The notes under the pieces: generated by a model
The model's database searches: none
Told to the model about the DNA's origin: nothing
The model's input: the letters and a program-made list of their open reading frames with translations, nothing else
Program-made: the position numbers and the translations under genes
NCBI GenBank assembly: GCA_021432635.1
Contig: MU270114.1
Span: forward strand, 1-64,000
Source: Thozetella sp. PMI_491
Lineage: Eukaryota; Ascomycota; Sordariomycetes; Chaetosphaeriales; Chaetosphaeriaceae
Reading direction: 5' to 3'
Length of the DNA: 64,000 bases
Shown: positions 36,593 to 48,182 of the stretch, in pieces
Layout: each line of letters begins with the position of its first letter
Numbering within the stretch: position 1 is the first letter of the stretch

Positions 36593-39500
36593 ACCGCAAG
36601 ACCCCGAAGCGGGATCGTCGCTCGCTCGCCTTGCGCACTCGATTCGCTTTCACGTCGGTTGGTCTGACCTTGGCACCACTTTTTTTTCGGCCCTTCCACT
36701 GCGATAATGCTAACTGGCCCTCCGGCCTCCCTCCATTTTCCCCTCTCGGTGCCTGGAACACACATTTCTTCCATTCTCAGGGCCAGAAAGGCGAGGACGG
36801 GGCCGCCGAACCGGTGGCTCTGTGTTTCCATTTCCTCTGTGCTCACCCCCCCCCCCCCCTTTGCACGTCGTCATAGATATCGTCAAGACGCCGTGGGCCT
36901 AGTCTTGCCAGTCGTCGGGGGCCTGTGCCGGCGCTGGGAATCTCGTACTCATGACGCCGCCTCATCCTGGCTGTCTTTCTTCAGCTTTGCCTTGCCGTCC
37001 GGTCGACGCATGGCAGCGATGCGCGACAAGTGCCTTCTCCCGCCATCAACCCGTGCCTCCGAGTCCTGTGCCTCTGTATCTGGGCGTTTAGTTCCTGCCT
37101 AACCCTGCTTTCCTCCCCTTCAGCGCGCCACGTCTGTCCCATCTCAGCCGCTTTCAGACGGGCAATACGTCAGCCGCGTCGGCTATAACTCAGCCAACTA
37201 TGCGTCCCAAGCGCTAGACTAAGCACGGCCAAACGCTTTTCAGGCCACTTCGACAGTGAGCGAATAAAGGCGGAGCAGACTTCTGTTCCCCAGCCGTTTC
37301 CAGACCTCTTGTCAGTCGATCATGGCCAGATCTGGGTGCGACACTTACCCGAGGGTGCGCGGCCGCTTTCTACAATATTGAGGGGAGAGGGAAGTGGGAG
37401 GGGTCCTAGACAGGGACGATGCCTGCTACTACCATATCCTTGCTTCATCCCATCTCTTGCCATTTGGAAAGGGGGAGGGGGGGGGTAGTATGGGAGGGGT
37501 GCCTACCGACATGTCTTTGTTTTGGGCACTTTGACGTGCACAAGACGGTCGGGGCCAGCTTCCGCCTCGGTGGCGTCACTGAGGTGTCGTTTCGGGACCG
37601 AGATCTCCCCGCCCAACGGAGTACACGGAGCTTTCTAGATGCGGTGGAATCCGCTATTTCCTAGCTTGTGTCTCCCGCCCGCTGGCCGCACCTCCGGCGC
37701 TACTGTAGGTGTTTATAACGCGCCAAGGACCGGTAGCTATCGCGCCTATCTGCCCATCAGGCCGCCTTTGAGTGATTTGGAAGCTTCGTGTTTTCATGTC
37801 TCAAAAAAAAGGGCCGGCCCACCAGAGGGAGTGCAGAAAGGCTAGTCTAGTCTCGTCTGCTTTGGAAGAGCCATGCCGGCAACCATGAGCTTTGGCAGCC
37901 TTGGTGGTGTCCACACTTCCCGACGGCTGTCTTCCTGGCTAGTCGAGATATCTCCACCTGGCTACTGCCGGGGCGAGAGGGCCTTACGCCTCTGCTAATG
38001 AGGTGGCTGTCTATCGCCGCCAACCTTCCAAGTCGAGCCGCCGTAGCTTCTGCACGCGTCGGCCAGGCGGCTCTGCCATCTTCCAATTATTCAAACGAAT
38101 CGGATGGAGTGGCGAAGATCGTTGCCGAACACAGCCCTACGTTCTCGTGGGCCAACCGACTAGCTCGACAGACGGCCGATCCAAGCTGCTAGTTGCATCC
38201 CCTCGGGGGAGAAGTGAGCGACCACGTAGCTCTGCAGAGGGACCGTAGCTTATCCCATACCCTCGGGGACTGCATCGGCCTTAGCCAGAGCGCGCCTCAT
38301 GCCGTCGAGCTGGTCTTGACGCTGTGGTATGAAGCAGCTCCCGGCCCCTCGAGTGACACCCTAGCCGCCGATCCCCCAAAGCACCTTCCTTCCCTACGTA
38401 ACTGTCGACCCTCGATCTAGCATGAAGTGGTGTTTACCGACTTCTGACGGCATGGACCCGGCCACCGAGCGCGGGTCCCTCCGCCAGCTCCCGGTGCCAC
38501 CATTTGCGGGCCTCAGGAGTCCTGAAGCGGAGGTTCGGGCGCGGGCTGTGATTCGGCGTCTTATCTGCTGGTCATCAGGCGCTCCAGGGGCGATCTCGGT
38601 GTATCCCCCGAGGTATCTGCGGTCCGAGAGCAAGTTCTATGGTTGTACTCCTCCACCTTCGCGCTGCAAAAGGCGCCGACTGCTTTGCCAAGCCGATTCG
38701 CCGGTCTTACTCAAACCCCCCTCCATGAAAGTCTCGGCAAGCGCCTTCTTCTAGAATGAATGGTACTTGTGCCACCTCGGATCAAACCCGTTCTCGCGAA
38801 TGCGGTACAACATTCGCTATGTCGTGGCTGTCGGAGGATGGGACGGCTGGCGGTAGTCAAAGAGCCGAGCCCCTCTTCCTCCCGAGCGGCTTGATCTAGC
38901 TCCGCGTCGGACAGCCGCACAATCACTTGCTCGGGTATATGCATATCATGCAGCAACCAGATCACACCGCAGGGTGCTCAGCCATACTATGCGGCAAGGT
39001 GTGCAGATACCCGTAGCGCAGGGATACAAAGTGCCATTTTCGGTTCTCGTGGATGTATGTCCCTGTCGTTCCTGTCGGGTCGGACCCCCGTGGGGGTGCT
39101 GATAAAGTTCCCCCGTCGGGTTCATTGTCAACGTCCCCGCCAGCGCAACAACGCATACGATGGAGTTATGGCTCGCGGTCCATAGTCTGAGGCCACTATA
39201 CTTTCTCTGTAAAGCTCAAGCCCCTGATGGACATCGTAGTCTCGACTCCTTGATGCTGCGGAGAGGTGTTCCTACTCCATCTTTCCGCTTGGTCATGTAA
39301 TACAAACAAGACTTGTGCCCGACGGCGCAAATAAGGTTAAATAGCCTGCGTTGCTCTTGATGAACCACTCCAAGACCTGCATGTCGTCTTCGGCCTTGAG
39401 TCCACCCTAGTATCCCGGGATCTTGGATGATGACAGCAATCTCCCGCCTTCAAACTGTCGGTTGCCGAAACAGACTCAGATGAACCTGCTGTCAAGTCCG

Positions 39501-41998
39501 TGGAACTCTAGATTGGATTCTGTGTGACCCGCCTAGGTTTGTTGTGCTTTGGATGCGTTCCAGGTTGCCAAGCTTCTCTCAGATTCATCATGACAGAGAT
39601 AATACCAAGCGGAACACATTGAACTACTGGCTTGCTCTTTTTCATGTAATGCAGTGAATCTTTTAACGTGCATCTGGATATGCCGTCCTGGTCCGGAGAC
39701 AATTCGACCTAAGGCGCGAGATGCGGGTTCCGGGCCCTGCGCTATGTCCGAAACACTTGCAGATGAGTAGTTCACTGTGCGCCTAGGAAGCAAGTAGTAC
39801 GCGACTCCTGTGCCCATCCCGCCGGGGTTTCCCAGTAAATATCTCTATATATGTAAACGCCTCTAGCCATCGTTGTCCGTATCTATTCCGACTTTTGTAG
39901 CTTCTGTAGCCATGCTTCTCCATGACCACGAGGAACTCCAACTGTTCCGCACACCACGTAGAGGTCCCGAGAACTGCAAGCCGGGTTCTCTACATGAAGA
40001 AAACTGCCTAATTAACCCTATAGGATTTTTTTTTTCCTTCTCTGGCAATTGCATTACGACCTATCTTGGCTTTGTTTTCGTTCGACGATTTTTGCAGCCC
40101 TGCACCGCCCCGCTTAGCCCCTTTTCCGAACGTAAACAATCTTCGACCAAACCTGCAGCTGTAGCATCAGATTAATAGGTTACTCCTTCCGCTGCCTGAC
40201 AAAACAGTGGAAGATCATCTGCAAATCCCCACAAGCCTCCAAGGTATGCGGCTTCGTCGGGTGCGGCTCTCCGGTAGCCTGCGCGATGAACACGCGATCA
40301 GCGGGCGTGCCTGGACTACGGAGAGATCATCCCGGCGCCCACCCTCCATCTCGTCTCATCTGTGAGAATTCCAGGAATAGAGAGATCTAGCCCCACGTGG
40401 ATGTTCCTGTACCATGACAGGTACGCGATCCCCCCCATCATGGCTTGGCGGGGGACTCGCAGTGTCTGAAACCGCTTCCCGACGAATGAGCTGCTAGCCT
40501 CCGAGGACGTGTGAGGAAGCTAAGGCGGCGATGGGATATTTCCTCGTCCAGTGAGAACGAGGATACATCCCGTAGCTCATGAGCTCACCCTGACCTCTTC
40601 CCGTGGGTGTGAGGGGTGGAGTTGGGGCAAGCCGGTCGCTTGTCTGAGTCGATCCGCCGCCGAGAGCCCGGGGCGACGGGAACTTGCGGAATACGTCTTT
40701 TCAACTTTCCGATGTGAAGGCCAAGCTGATGATGTTTCTATACAATTGAATCATAAGATCTGGAGTGATAAGGCCGATGGCAGACTCGCGCCGCTCATAA
40801 CTGACTAGCTAAGGCCAGCACGCCCATGCCCTAGGGCTGATGTGCGTTTCATCCTTCCTCTCTAAGCCTTCCTTTTCAATGTTTCTATGCCGCAGCAGAG
40901 GCCAAATTTTCTAGGGCAGTAGATGCGACAATGATTCGGCAGTTTGGGGTGAGAGTTAAGCGCGCAGTCGATATGCTCGCTTCACCTCGCCGCAGCCAAC
41001 CCCACCGGGCATGGCCATCACACAGCAAGATCTGACCACAATCAGAGGCAAGGCAGGCCTCTCACCGCCAATCTTCTATTTACAAGCGCCAAGTTGTCAA
41101 CCTGACACTCTCTGTATTTGTTGGATAAATCCTACTTCGTCGTACAGCAGTGGCCGGCACGACGCGATGTGCTTCCAGCAACGCAAACAACGCTTACTCT
41201 CGCTAGGGGCTGTGCCATCGACTCTCATGAATAATTAAAGCTCTCTGTCAGACTTTTCGCATCTCAGATCGGTCCCGACGGCGACTTGAAGCCACCGAGT
41301 GGCGAGAGACGATATTGAAGAGTGCTTATGGCGGCCGCTATCCACGACCTGCTAGCTCGGGGGGCTCGTCTTACGCTTATGGAATGCGCCTCGTTTCCTG
41401 AAAATGGAAGCATTTATCACTACTCTACCAACATACAATCCTTCCTGAAGTCGGAGTAATGTGTCGGCAGGCCTTCACAAGCATCTCCGGAGACGAGAAC
41501 TGTGACACCACCGCGTTCACCCCCTTGGCCGGAACTGGGACCTCAAACCGGAACCTCAAACTGGAGTAGTAATCACTGGCCAGAGATACAAAGGGTCTCT
41601 CGCTAGGTCACGCGACATAGCCAATGTGCATTTATGTTCCTTCCTGCCTATGGTATGCTTATCATCTGGCTGGGTGCCAGCAGTTGGCGCCTCTACTTGC
41701 GTTTCGTCACTCGCCCTTTTTTATGCCCCATCCCATATGCGCCAAACACTTTTAGAAGCCGATCACCAGCATGCTTTATCTAGATTTATCTGATCTGCGA
41801 GGCTTGTCTTCTGGCCTGAGGGTATGAAGCCCGCTGGGCTTGATGCCGAAGCCGGGGGGTGGCGGGCAACAGTCCTGCGGCATCCTTCCGATGGACGCCT
41901 AGCCGAGAGCGTTGCGGCATGGTGCATCCCTATGACTCGGGCCAGACGTGGGCTAGGCGTGTAGGTAGGTTTGTGGGAGTGTCTGTTAGGCAAGAATA
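36593..41998. other. Intergenic region with decayed-looking open frames
   Basis: No intact gene. Poly-C at 36846-36859 and a G-rich run near 37473-37486 are present. On the minus strand between about 39850 and 38700, protein-like segments occur with interrupting stops (for example EDDMQVLEWFIKSNAGYL and PEQVIVRLSDAELDQAAREE), which could be a degraded gene or transposon fragment, but no family is recognised. The stretch 39840-41400 is more A/T-rich than the surroundings and shows nothing codable. Confidence 0.45.
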
Positions 41999-42000
41999 TC

Positions 42001-42042
42001 GAATAGCGAATAGCGAGTAGCGAGTAGCGAGTAGGGAATAGC
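42001..42042 (+). repeat. Six-copy 7-bp minisatellite (GARTAGC)
   Basis: Six consecutive 7-bp units, GAATAGC or GAGTAGC with one terminal variant, occur without interruption. No function is suggested by the context. Confidence 0.8.
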
Positions 42043-45000
42043 AAACAGCAGCGGCCGCGGCCTGTCCGTGTCTGCTTCTTTGGACGGCTCATGAGGGCCG
42101 TCTTACCTGTGACCGCCGACCGCGCTCCCTCGAGCAGAAGCCGGTCTATAGCCACGGTAAGGCGTGACGAGAGGCGGCGAGAATAGGCGAAGAGGCGAGG
42201 CTTGTCGCACACGGCCATGGATTGTCAGACCACCAACACCCCGGCTCTGTTCCCAGCATCCGGGGCGGGCGCCGCCAGCTTGGTAATATCCCGCAGCACT
42301 AAGAGGCTGGCCGAGGTCGGCACCGGCGAATATAGAGGGGGAGGCACGATGTCGTCACCCGGGCCCCAGTGCGGACGGTGCAAGTCGACGTCTGGTTCGC
42401 TGCCCAGCCCCACGGAGGTCCGGCTAAACAGGACGCCCTCGTCATCGCAATATTGCCCGGGGCCATCCCGGGTCCCAATAAATATATATCTTTGTAAAAA
42501 AAATCAAGAGAGATAAACGGCGAGGTCAGCGGCACCCAAGAACAAGTGCGATCAATTTACCGGCGGATAAGGTACCTCCCTAGGCACCTTGGTGTGTGCT
42601 TCCAGGCAGAAGAGGCTCGGCATGGTAGTCACTGAGTCTCTTATCCCCGCCCCCCCCCCTCCCCCCCTTTCCCAAGTCTCTACTCGTGAGCAAGATTAGC
42701 CATGCCTGAGGGGTCAAGGCTGACTGACGACGCCGGCAGACCCTGTATGCCCGGAAATTGAGGCAGCAGATTAACGCCATCGCTGAGAGGGCAGCAGCGG
42801 TCGGCATTTGATGCCTGGGGCAGATATGCAACCTCGACCTGTCTCTTTTCCCCTGTCCCTTCTGTTCCTCTTTGCCAGCCGCCCTGGACGCGTCAGTCGC
42901 AGAACCCTAGTGCCTGGACAATAGGTAAGGATAATATGCTGTCTCCTATCACGAGACCAAAACAAATCGATCACTTCCAGTCTGAGCGCCCGCGATGTTC
43001 TCTCGGCTATTCACTTCCGATACCAAAGCTCTCCTGGTAGAATCTGCCCCCCCCCCCCACCCCCCCCCCCTCTCTTCCCTACTCTTTCTACTTTCCCTCT
43101 TCTCCTTCCTTGTTTGCCCCCTTCGGGCATGCGAGGTGTGGCAGGGCAGGTGCCCCAAGTAAGTGGTAAGGCAAGCGCGGTGGGCATAGCAAATTCGCTA
43201 ACTGAGCCTTATGACCGGACCCTGCTTTAAGGAGCGTCTGTGGTTGGTCGCCCGCTGGCCCAGTCCGCCCAACCGTGCCTTGGCTTGCTTAGCTGCAGCC
43301 CAGACGGCGGCAACGAGTGCGGTGCTGCTTTGTTGGGCCTGGTTGTTGTTTTTTTGCCTTTAGGGAATATAGTGATTATCACCCCTAAGCTTAAACCACC
43401 CGCCTCCCCCTCCCCCTTCTTCGCCCCTCGTCAAGTTAATCAGGTTTAACCTTCTTCTTCCCGCCTCCATATGGGTGGCAGCACCCCCTTTCCAGGGACA
43501 CCCTCCGGTTGGAGGCTGGAGGGGTGCCGGTATTCGGTGCGGCGCTGCCCAATGGAGGACCGCGTCTGCGCCGCTCTGTGTGCGCCAGCATCTCGATGTC
43601 CCGTTTCCCGTTTCCCAGCTTTCCGCAGATGCGAGATGGTAGAACGCAGGCCAAGCGGGTGCATGCTTCGGCTGCTTTCTCGTTAAATTAAACGACTCAC
43701 ATGGGGCCTCAGCACCATGCGTAGCATCAGTGTAACACTCCTGAGGGGACCTCCTACGCGGGTCTATTGAGCGGGCCGGTTTACTGCTGCTGCGAGGGCC
43801 TGATGTACGGCGGGAGAGTGTTCGGGGAGAAAACACAACACCCCCCTCCCATTTTTGGAGGGGAGGGAGGGTAGGTTCCTTGCACTTTAGCCTGTAGCTT
43901 CCAAAACCGTCCATCACGCGTCCTCCCCAAGGGGCCGGTGGAGTGGATTTTTGGTGGAATCTTGAGTGCTTTGAGGAGACAACGTTGGGTGTGGTTCGGC
44001 AGTGCAAACAATAACAGATACCAAGCTGGGCCAACGGCTTGTCATTTGGCATCCGCAATGTACTAAGGTCATTTGTAAGCCCATGTTGATACCTATCTAA
44101 AAGTCCGTCGCCCCATTGGGCCTAATCCCTACTCTCTTGCTCACGCGGCTGGCCAGCAGGGGCCTCCGACGATTCGCCCGGCCATATTGCCTACTACCCG
44201 TAGCATACTGCTCCGGTTTGAACCGTCCTAAATCGCTGGGCTGGACCGCCTCGTATGGCGCCATGGCGGCCGGCCGCGAGGCAGGGCCGGGAAGGGTGAG
44301 ATAGGGCAGCGCAGCAGAAGCTCGCCCAGAGATCCGCGAGTGTGGTCCCCGGGCGGTTAGAAAGTCTATCCGCCTGCATAACTCCCAGCGTTCCGGTATG
44401 CATCCGAGCGAGCATCCAAGAAAATGAAGCACACACCGCACGGCCATGCCGTGCAGTGCTCGGGAGCTCTGCCGGAGCACTATGTCGCGCGCCCACGGCA
44501 GTAGCCCTTCCACTCCCCCAATCCGTCCCACGGACAGCGCTGGGTCGGACACGGCGTCTTTCAACACCCCGCTGCCTCCCGATTGACAAGCCAGGCACTG
44601 CCGCTGCTGATTGTGCATGTGCGTGCACGCAATCGCTATACCCCTTGATTGCTCGGATCAGGCGGCAGCAGCGTGGACCTCTGTGTCCCTCGTGCGGTCG
44701 CCTGCCCGGGCGCTGGCTCGGATCGGCCTTGTTTCAGTCCCAGGCCGCCTACCTCACCTCTGGGCGGCCAAAGGGCGTAGCCCTTCCACGAACGCCACCG
44801 AGATCACGATCGCGCCACTAGCTCAGGCGTTAGCGAGCGTTTGTGCCTGACCGGCGGCCGTTATCTCGGGTCTGTGTGCCTTCCCTTGCGTGGCTCTAGC
44901 GCGCGGACCATGGGCTTGTCTCTGGCTGTCGGACACGGAGCGACACGGGAGCCGCATTATTGAGCGCCGTCGTCATCCCCCTTCCACCACACGATGCAGG

Positions 45001-48000
45001 CAGGGTCGGCAGGTCGGCAGGACGAAGCACCAAACGGACTTGTTCTGTACCGTGCCTTGAGACAAGGGCCTTGCATCAGCCGTTCTGGTGTGAGTCCTGC
45101 TGGCCCAGATGAGACGGGCCATCCTGCTCGAGGAACCATCGGCCGCAAGTCAGGGCCGCCAAGGCATCTCGAATTTGCTAGTGGCAAGACACAGGAGCCA
45201 GTGGTCAGGTACTTGTGCCGGGCTCTCGGCAGATCTGTTCTGGACCCTGTGGCTGGGAGTCAGCATCGAACCCCAGAAAAAGCGCCATGAGGCGAGGGAG
45301 GCAGCGTCGCTCCCAGTTCCCAGCCTCCCCGTCCTGCTGTGCCCGGTACTGCTTCGTGAATCCTCCGCAATCAGGATCGAGCAAGGTTCCTTCCTCGGGA
45401 CTCTGGAGAGGTATACGAGACAGCTGCTATTGCAGTCGCGGCACGGCTGGCGGGTACGGGGAGCGACATATCAAGCTGAGACGGGCGGGAGGCCAAGTTG
45501 GTGCCTGAGTAATCTGCGAGCGCGGCACTGAGATTAAGCTTTCCCTCCCTCCTCCCTCCCGCCCACGCCCCCTTCTCCCCTTCCCTCCCCATCCCCTTGG
45601 GCTTTTGCGGGCACCTGCGCCTGGTAGCTTTGCGCGACCAGGTTATTGGGGGCCGAAACGGCACCGACCTACCTTGTCTGCAGAGAAATAAGCACTCGGC
45701 GGGTCGACAGGCCGACAGGACTGACAGACCGGGGGGGCGGGGAGATAAGTTGAGGGAAGAATAGATTGCAAATAGATGGAAGAATAAAGCGAAATGGCCC
45801 AAGACTTCGAAATTTCCCGAAATGTTGGCCGCGCTGGCTGACATCGTACGGGACCTACCTAGGTACCGTACCTAAGCTTGCCTCGCCTTACCGTAGACGA
45901 GCGTTGACCGAAATAGCGACCCGGCAGAATGACAGGCCAAGATCTGTGCCTCTTCCTTCCTCTCCCGTTCTGCGGTCAGGTTCGCGGTCTCGCAGAAGGC
46001 AGCGAGGCCGCCCGAACTAGTAAAAATAAATAAAATAAAATAAACACACACACACACACATACGCACATACGATGCGGTCCCAAGGAGACCAATTGACAC
46101 ATCAGATGGAGGGCTGAGACACACGAAGGAAGAGCTGGATAGTGGTGCAGCCTCTAGGAGTTGGTCGGCCCTAACACGCATGTGTTGCGGTGAGCTTCCT
46201 CTGCGGCGAGTACGGTACTGTATTGTACCTACTACCTAGGCCCAGATTTGAGTGGCACTAGGGACTATGCTTGCATCCCCCCCTCTAGTCACTGCCGCCC
46301 CGCCTCTTGTCACCGCCGTGGTTGTGCAGGATGCCCCGCGTGAGCTGGGTGCCGCGTCAACCTCTGGCGTGATAAGTGGCTGCTGGTTGGGTGGGCGAGA
46401 GGGTGAGCAAGAGGGGCATCAGCAAGGGTCTCTAGCACCCGGCGGCTACTAGGGTGTATCCCTCCGCGGCCCCCCTTCCCTAACCAGGCACACCTCCCAA
46501 CGGGCCGCCGACTTGCTGCCACCCCCTTGTGCCGATCCACGCGGTACTGTCGCATCGGGTGGCCGCCTGCCCCAGGACCCTGAAAACCTTCTAGAGACTC
46601 AGGCGTTCAGCGCTCGTCTCCCGGGCGCCGTTCAGCCCACGGTAGATGGCTTACGGGGCTGGCGGGGCAGGGCAAGACCGCTAAGATAGGGCAAGCTACA
46701 GTGTATAGCCACTGCTAGACTGGCGGTAGCATACGGTCATCGCTGGGCCACACCTTCCGCGCACCGAACGCGGTGGCGCCTCAGGAGGCTTCCTCGCCCG
46801 GGTTTGCCAGCACTCCTCGCCTCTCGGGGCTGAAACAGAGGGCACACAAGCTCGCTGGCGCGAGAGGCGCCGTGTCAGCCACCGGACGGCACTGGACAAC
46901 GCCGGGCCCGTGGTCTTTCCTTGCGTCCGCCGTTGAGCTGCCAACGGTGAGCTGCCTGTCTGAGGGTCATTTCGGCCCAAATGCAGGCATTGCGCTCAGC
47001 GCCGACGGCGGTAGATCCACCGCCACGATCGACGGCGGGGATGTGTCTCCCACTGGCGTATGTCTTCTTCCTCCCTGGACCTACCTCCTAGGATCGGCAG
47101 TGCATCGTTTTGAGAACTCGGCATTAAGGCCTAGGCCTCGAGGTTGGGGGGAGGATTCGGCAAAGGTGAGCTATTGCATTCGGTTAGAGGAATTGGTCTC
47201 ATGGATTCCGATCTGATCATCAGCTGCTGCTGGCCATACGCATCGAGACAACCCGCATGCTCAGCCGCTTGGCCGCCGCTCCCAAGGCCTGCTCTTGGCT
47301 ATACTATACCACACTGGAGCGCGCCGCCGCCGTGCGAACGTGCCGCCAGTTTAGAAACAGACAATATAACCGTTCAAGCATCAAACTAGGCAGGGTCTCT
47401 GCGGTTAAGCGAAGCCAACTGCATTAGTTGGTGGCTCTCGCCAATGCGCTCGCCGCGAGGGACGAGTCAGTCGTGAGCCCGCTGTGGGAGACAAGTGATG
47501 GCGTGTGATGGGATAGTGGACAGCCGACAGCCGACAGCCGTGAGGGTACAGTACCATTGGGCAACACTGAGTAAATTTTTTGTGAACTGCGCTGCAACCG
47601 GGGGGGGGGTCTGTATGAGATATCCCCCCCATCTCCTAGTCCTGAGAGCCTTTGGCCTCCTTCCAAAAAGTTTTCCAAGCTGCGAAAGGGAAGTGGTATC
47701 CACCGCGCATGCCTCTAATAATGGTACCTTGATCAATAAAATGTACATTCCCAAAAATACCTAACCCAACGCCGGATGCATCCGTCCAATTATTTGCCTG
47801 TGTTGGTCCCCGGAGACGAGCTCATCGCATCGCTAGTCCCCCGGGAGCCCCTCCCCTGTGGTATTCCAGCCCCTCTTCCAAAAGAGAGAGAAAAAAAAGC
47901 CCCGTAGATAACGCCTACACCGAGCCGAAGCCACCAAAACGTGTACGTGCATAGCGGGGGGAGCGGGGAGGTGGTGTTCCACCGAAGTGCCCGGCATCCC

Positions 48001-48182
48001 AAAGCTAGCGGTTTGGTGGCGTCCCGAGAGGGGGACCAATGGCGCAACAGTATCCAAAATGCATACAGGAAGTACCGTAGTAGAAGCAAAAGCAGCAGGG
48101 GGTGGGAAGCAAGAAGCAGGACGCGCTGCTAAGAAAAGAAACCGAGGATGGGAAGAAGCCCCGGTCCCCCGCCCCGATCGTC
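42043..48182. other. Intergenic region downstream of both regulators, no supported gene
   Basis: The space between the convergent AflR-type and CMR1-type genes continues here. It contains poly-C at 42651-42668 and 43047-43070 (C12-A-C11), an A/T-rich stretch with a CA dinucleotide run at about 46021-46060, and CCTAGG palindromes at 45857-45866 and near 46230. A 232-codon minus-strand frame at 43360-44058 and smaller ones at 44097-45531 show no domain or bias. The 3' untranslated region of the CMR1-type gene should lie just left of 48183. Confidence 0.55.

Noticed and set aside
43360-44058. 232-codon minus-strand frame
   Set aside because: Low-complexity ends (poly-Gly) and no family resemblance.
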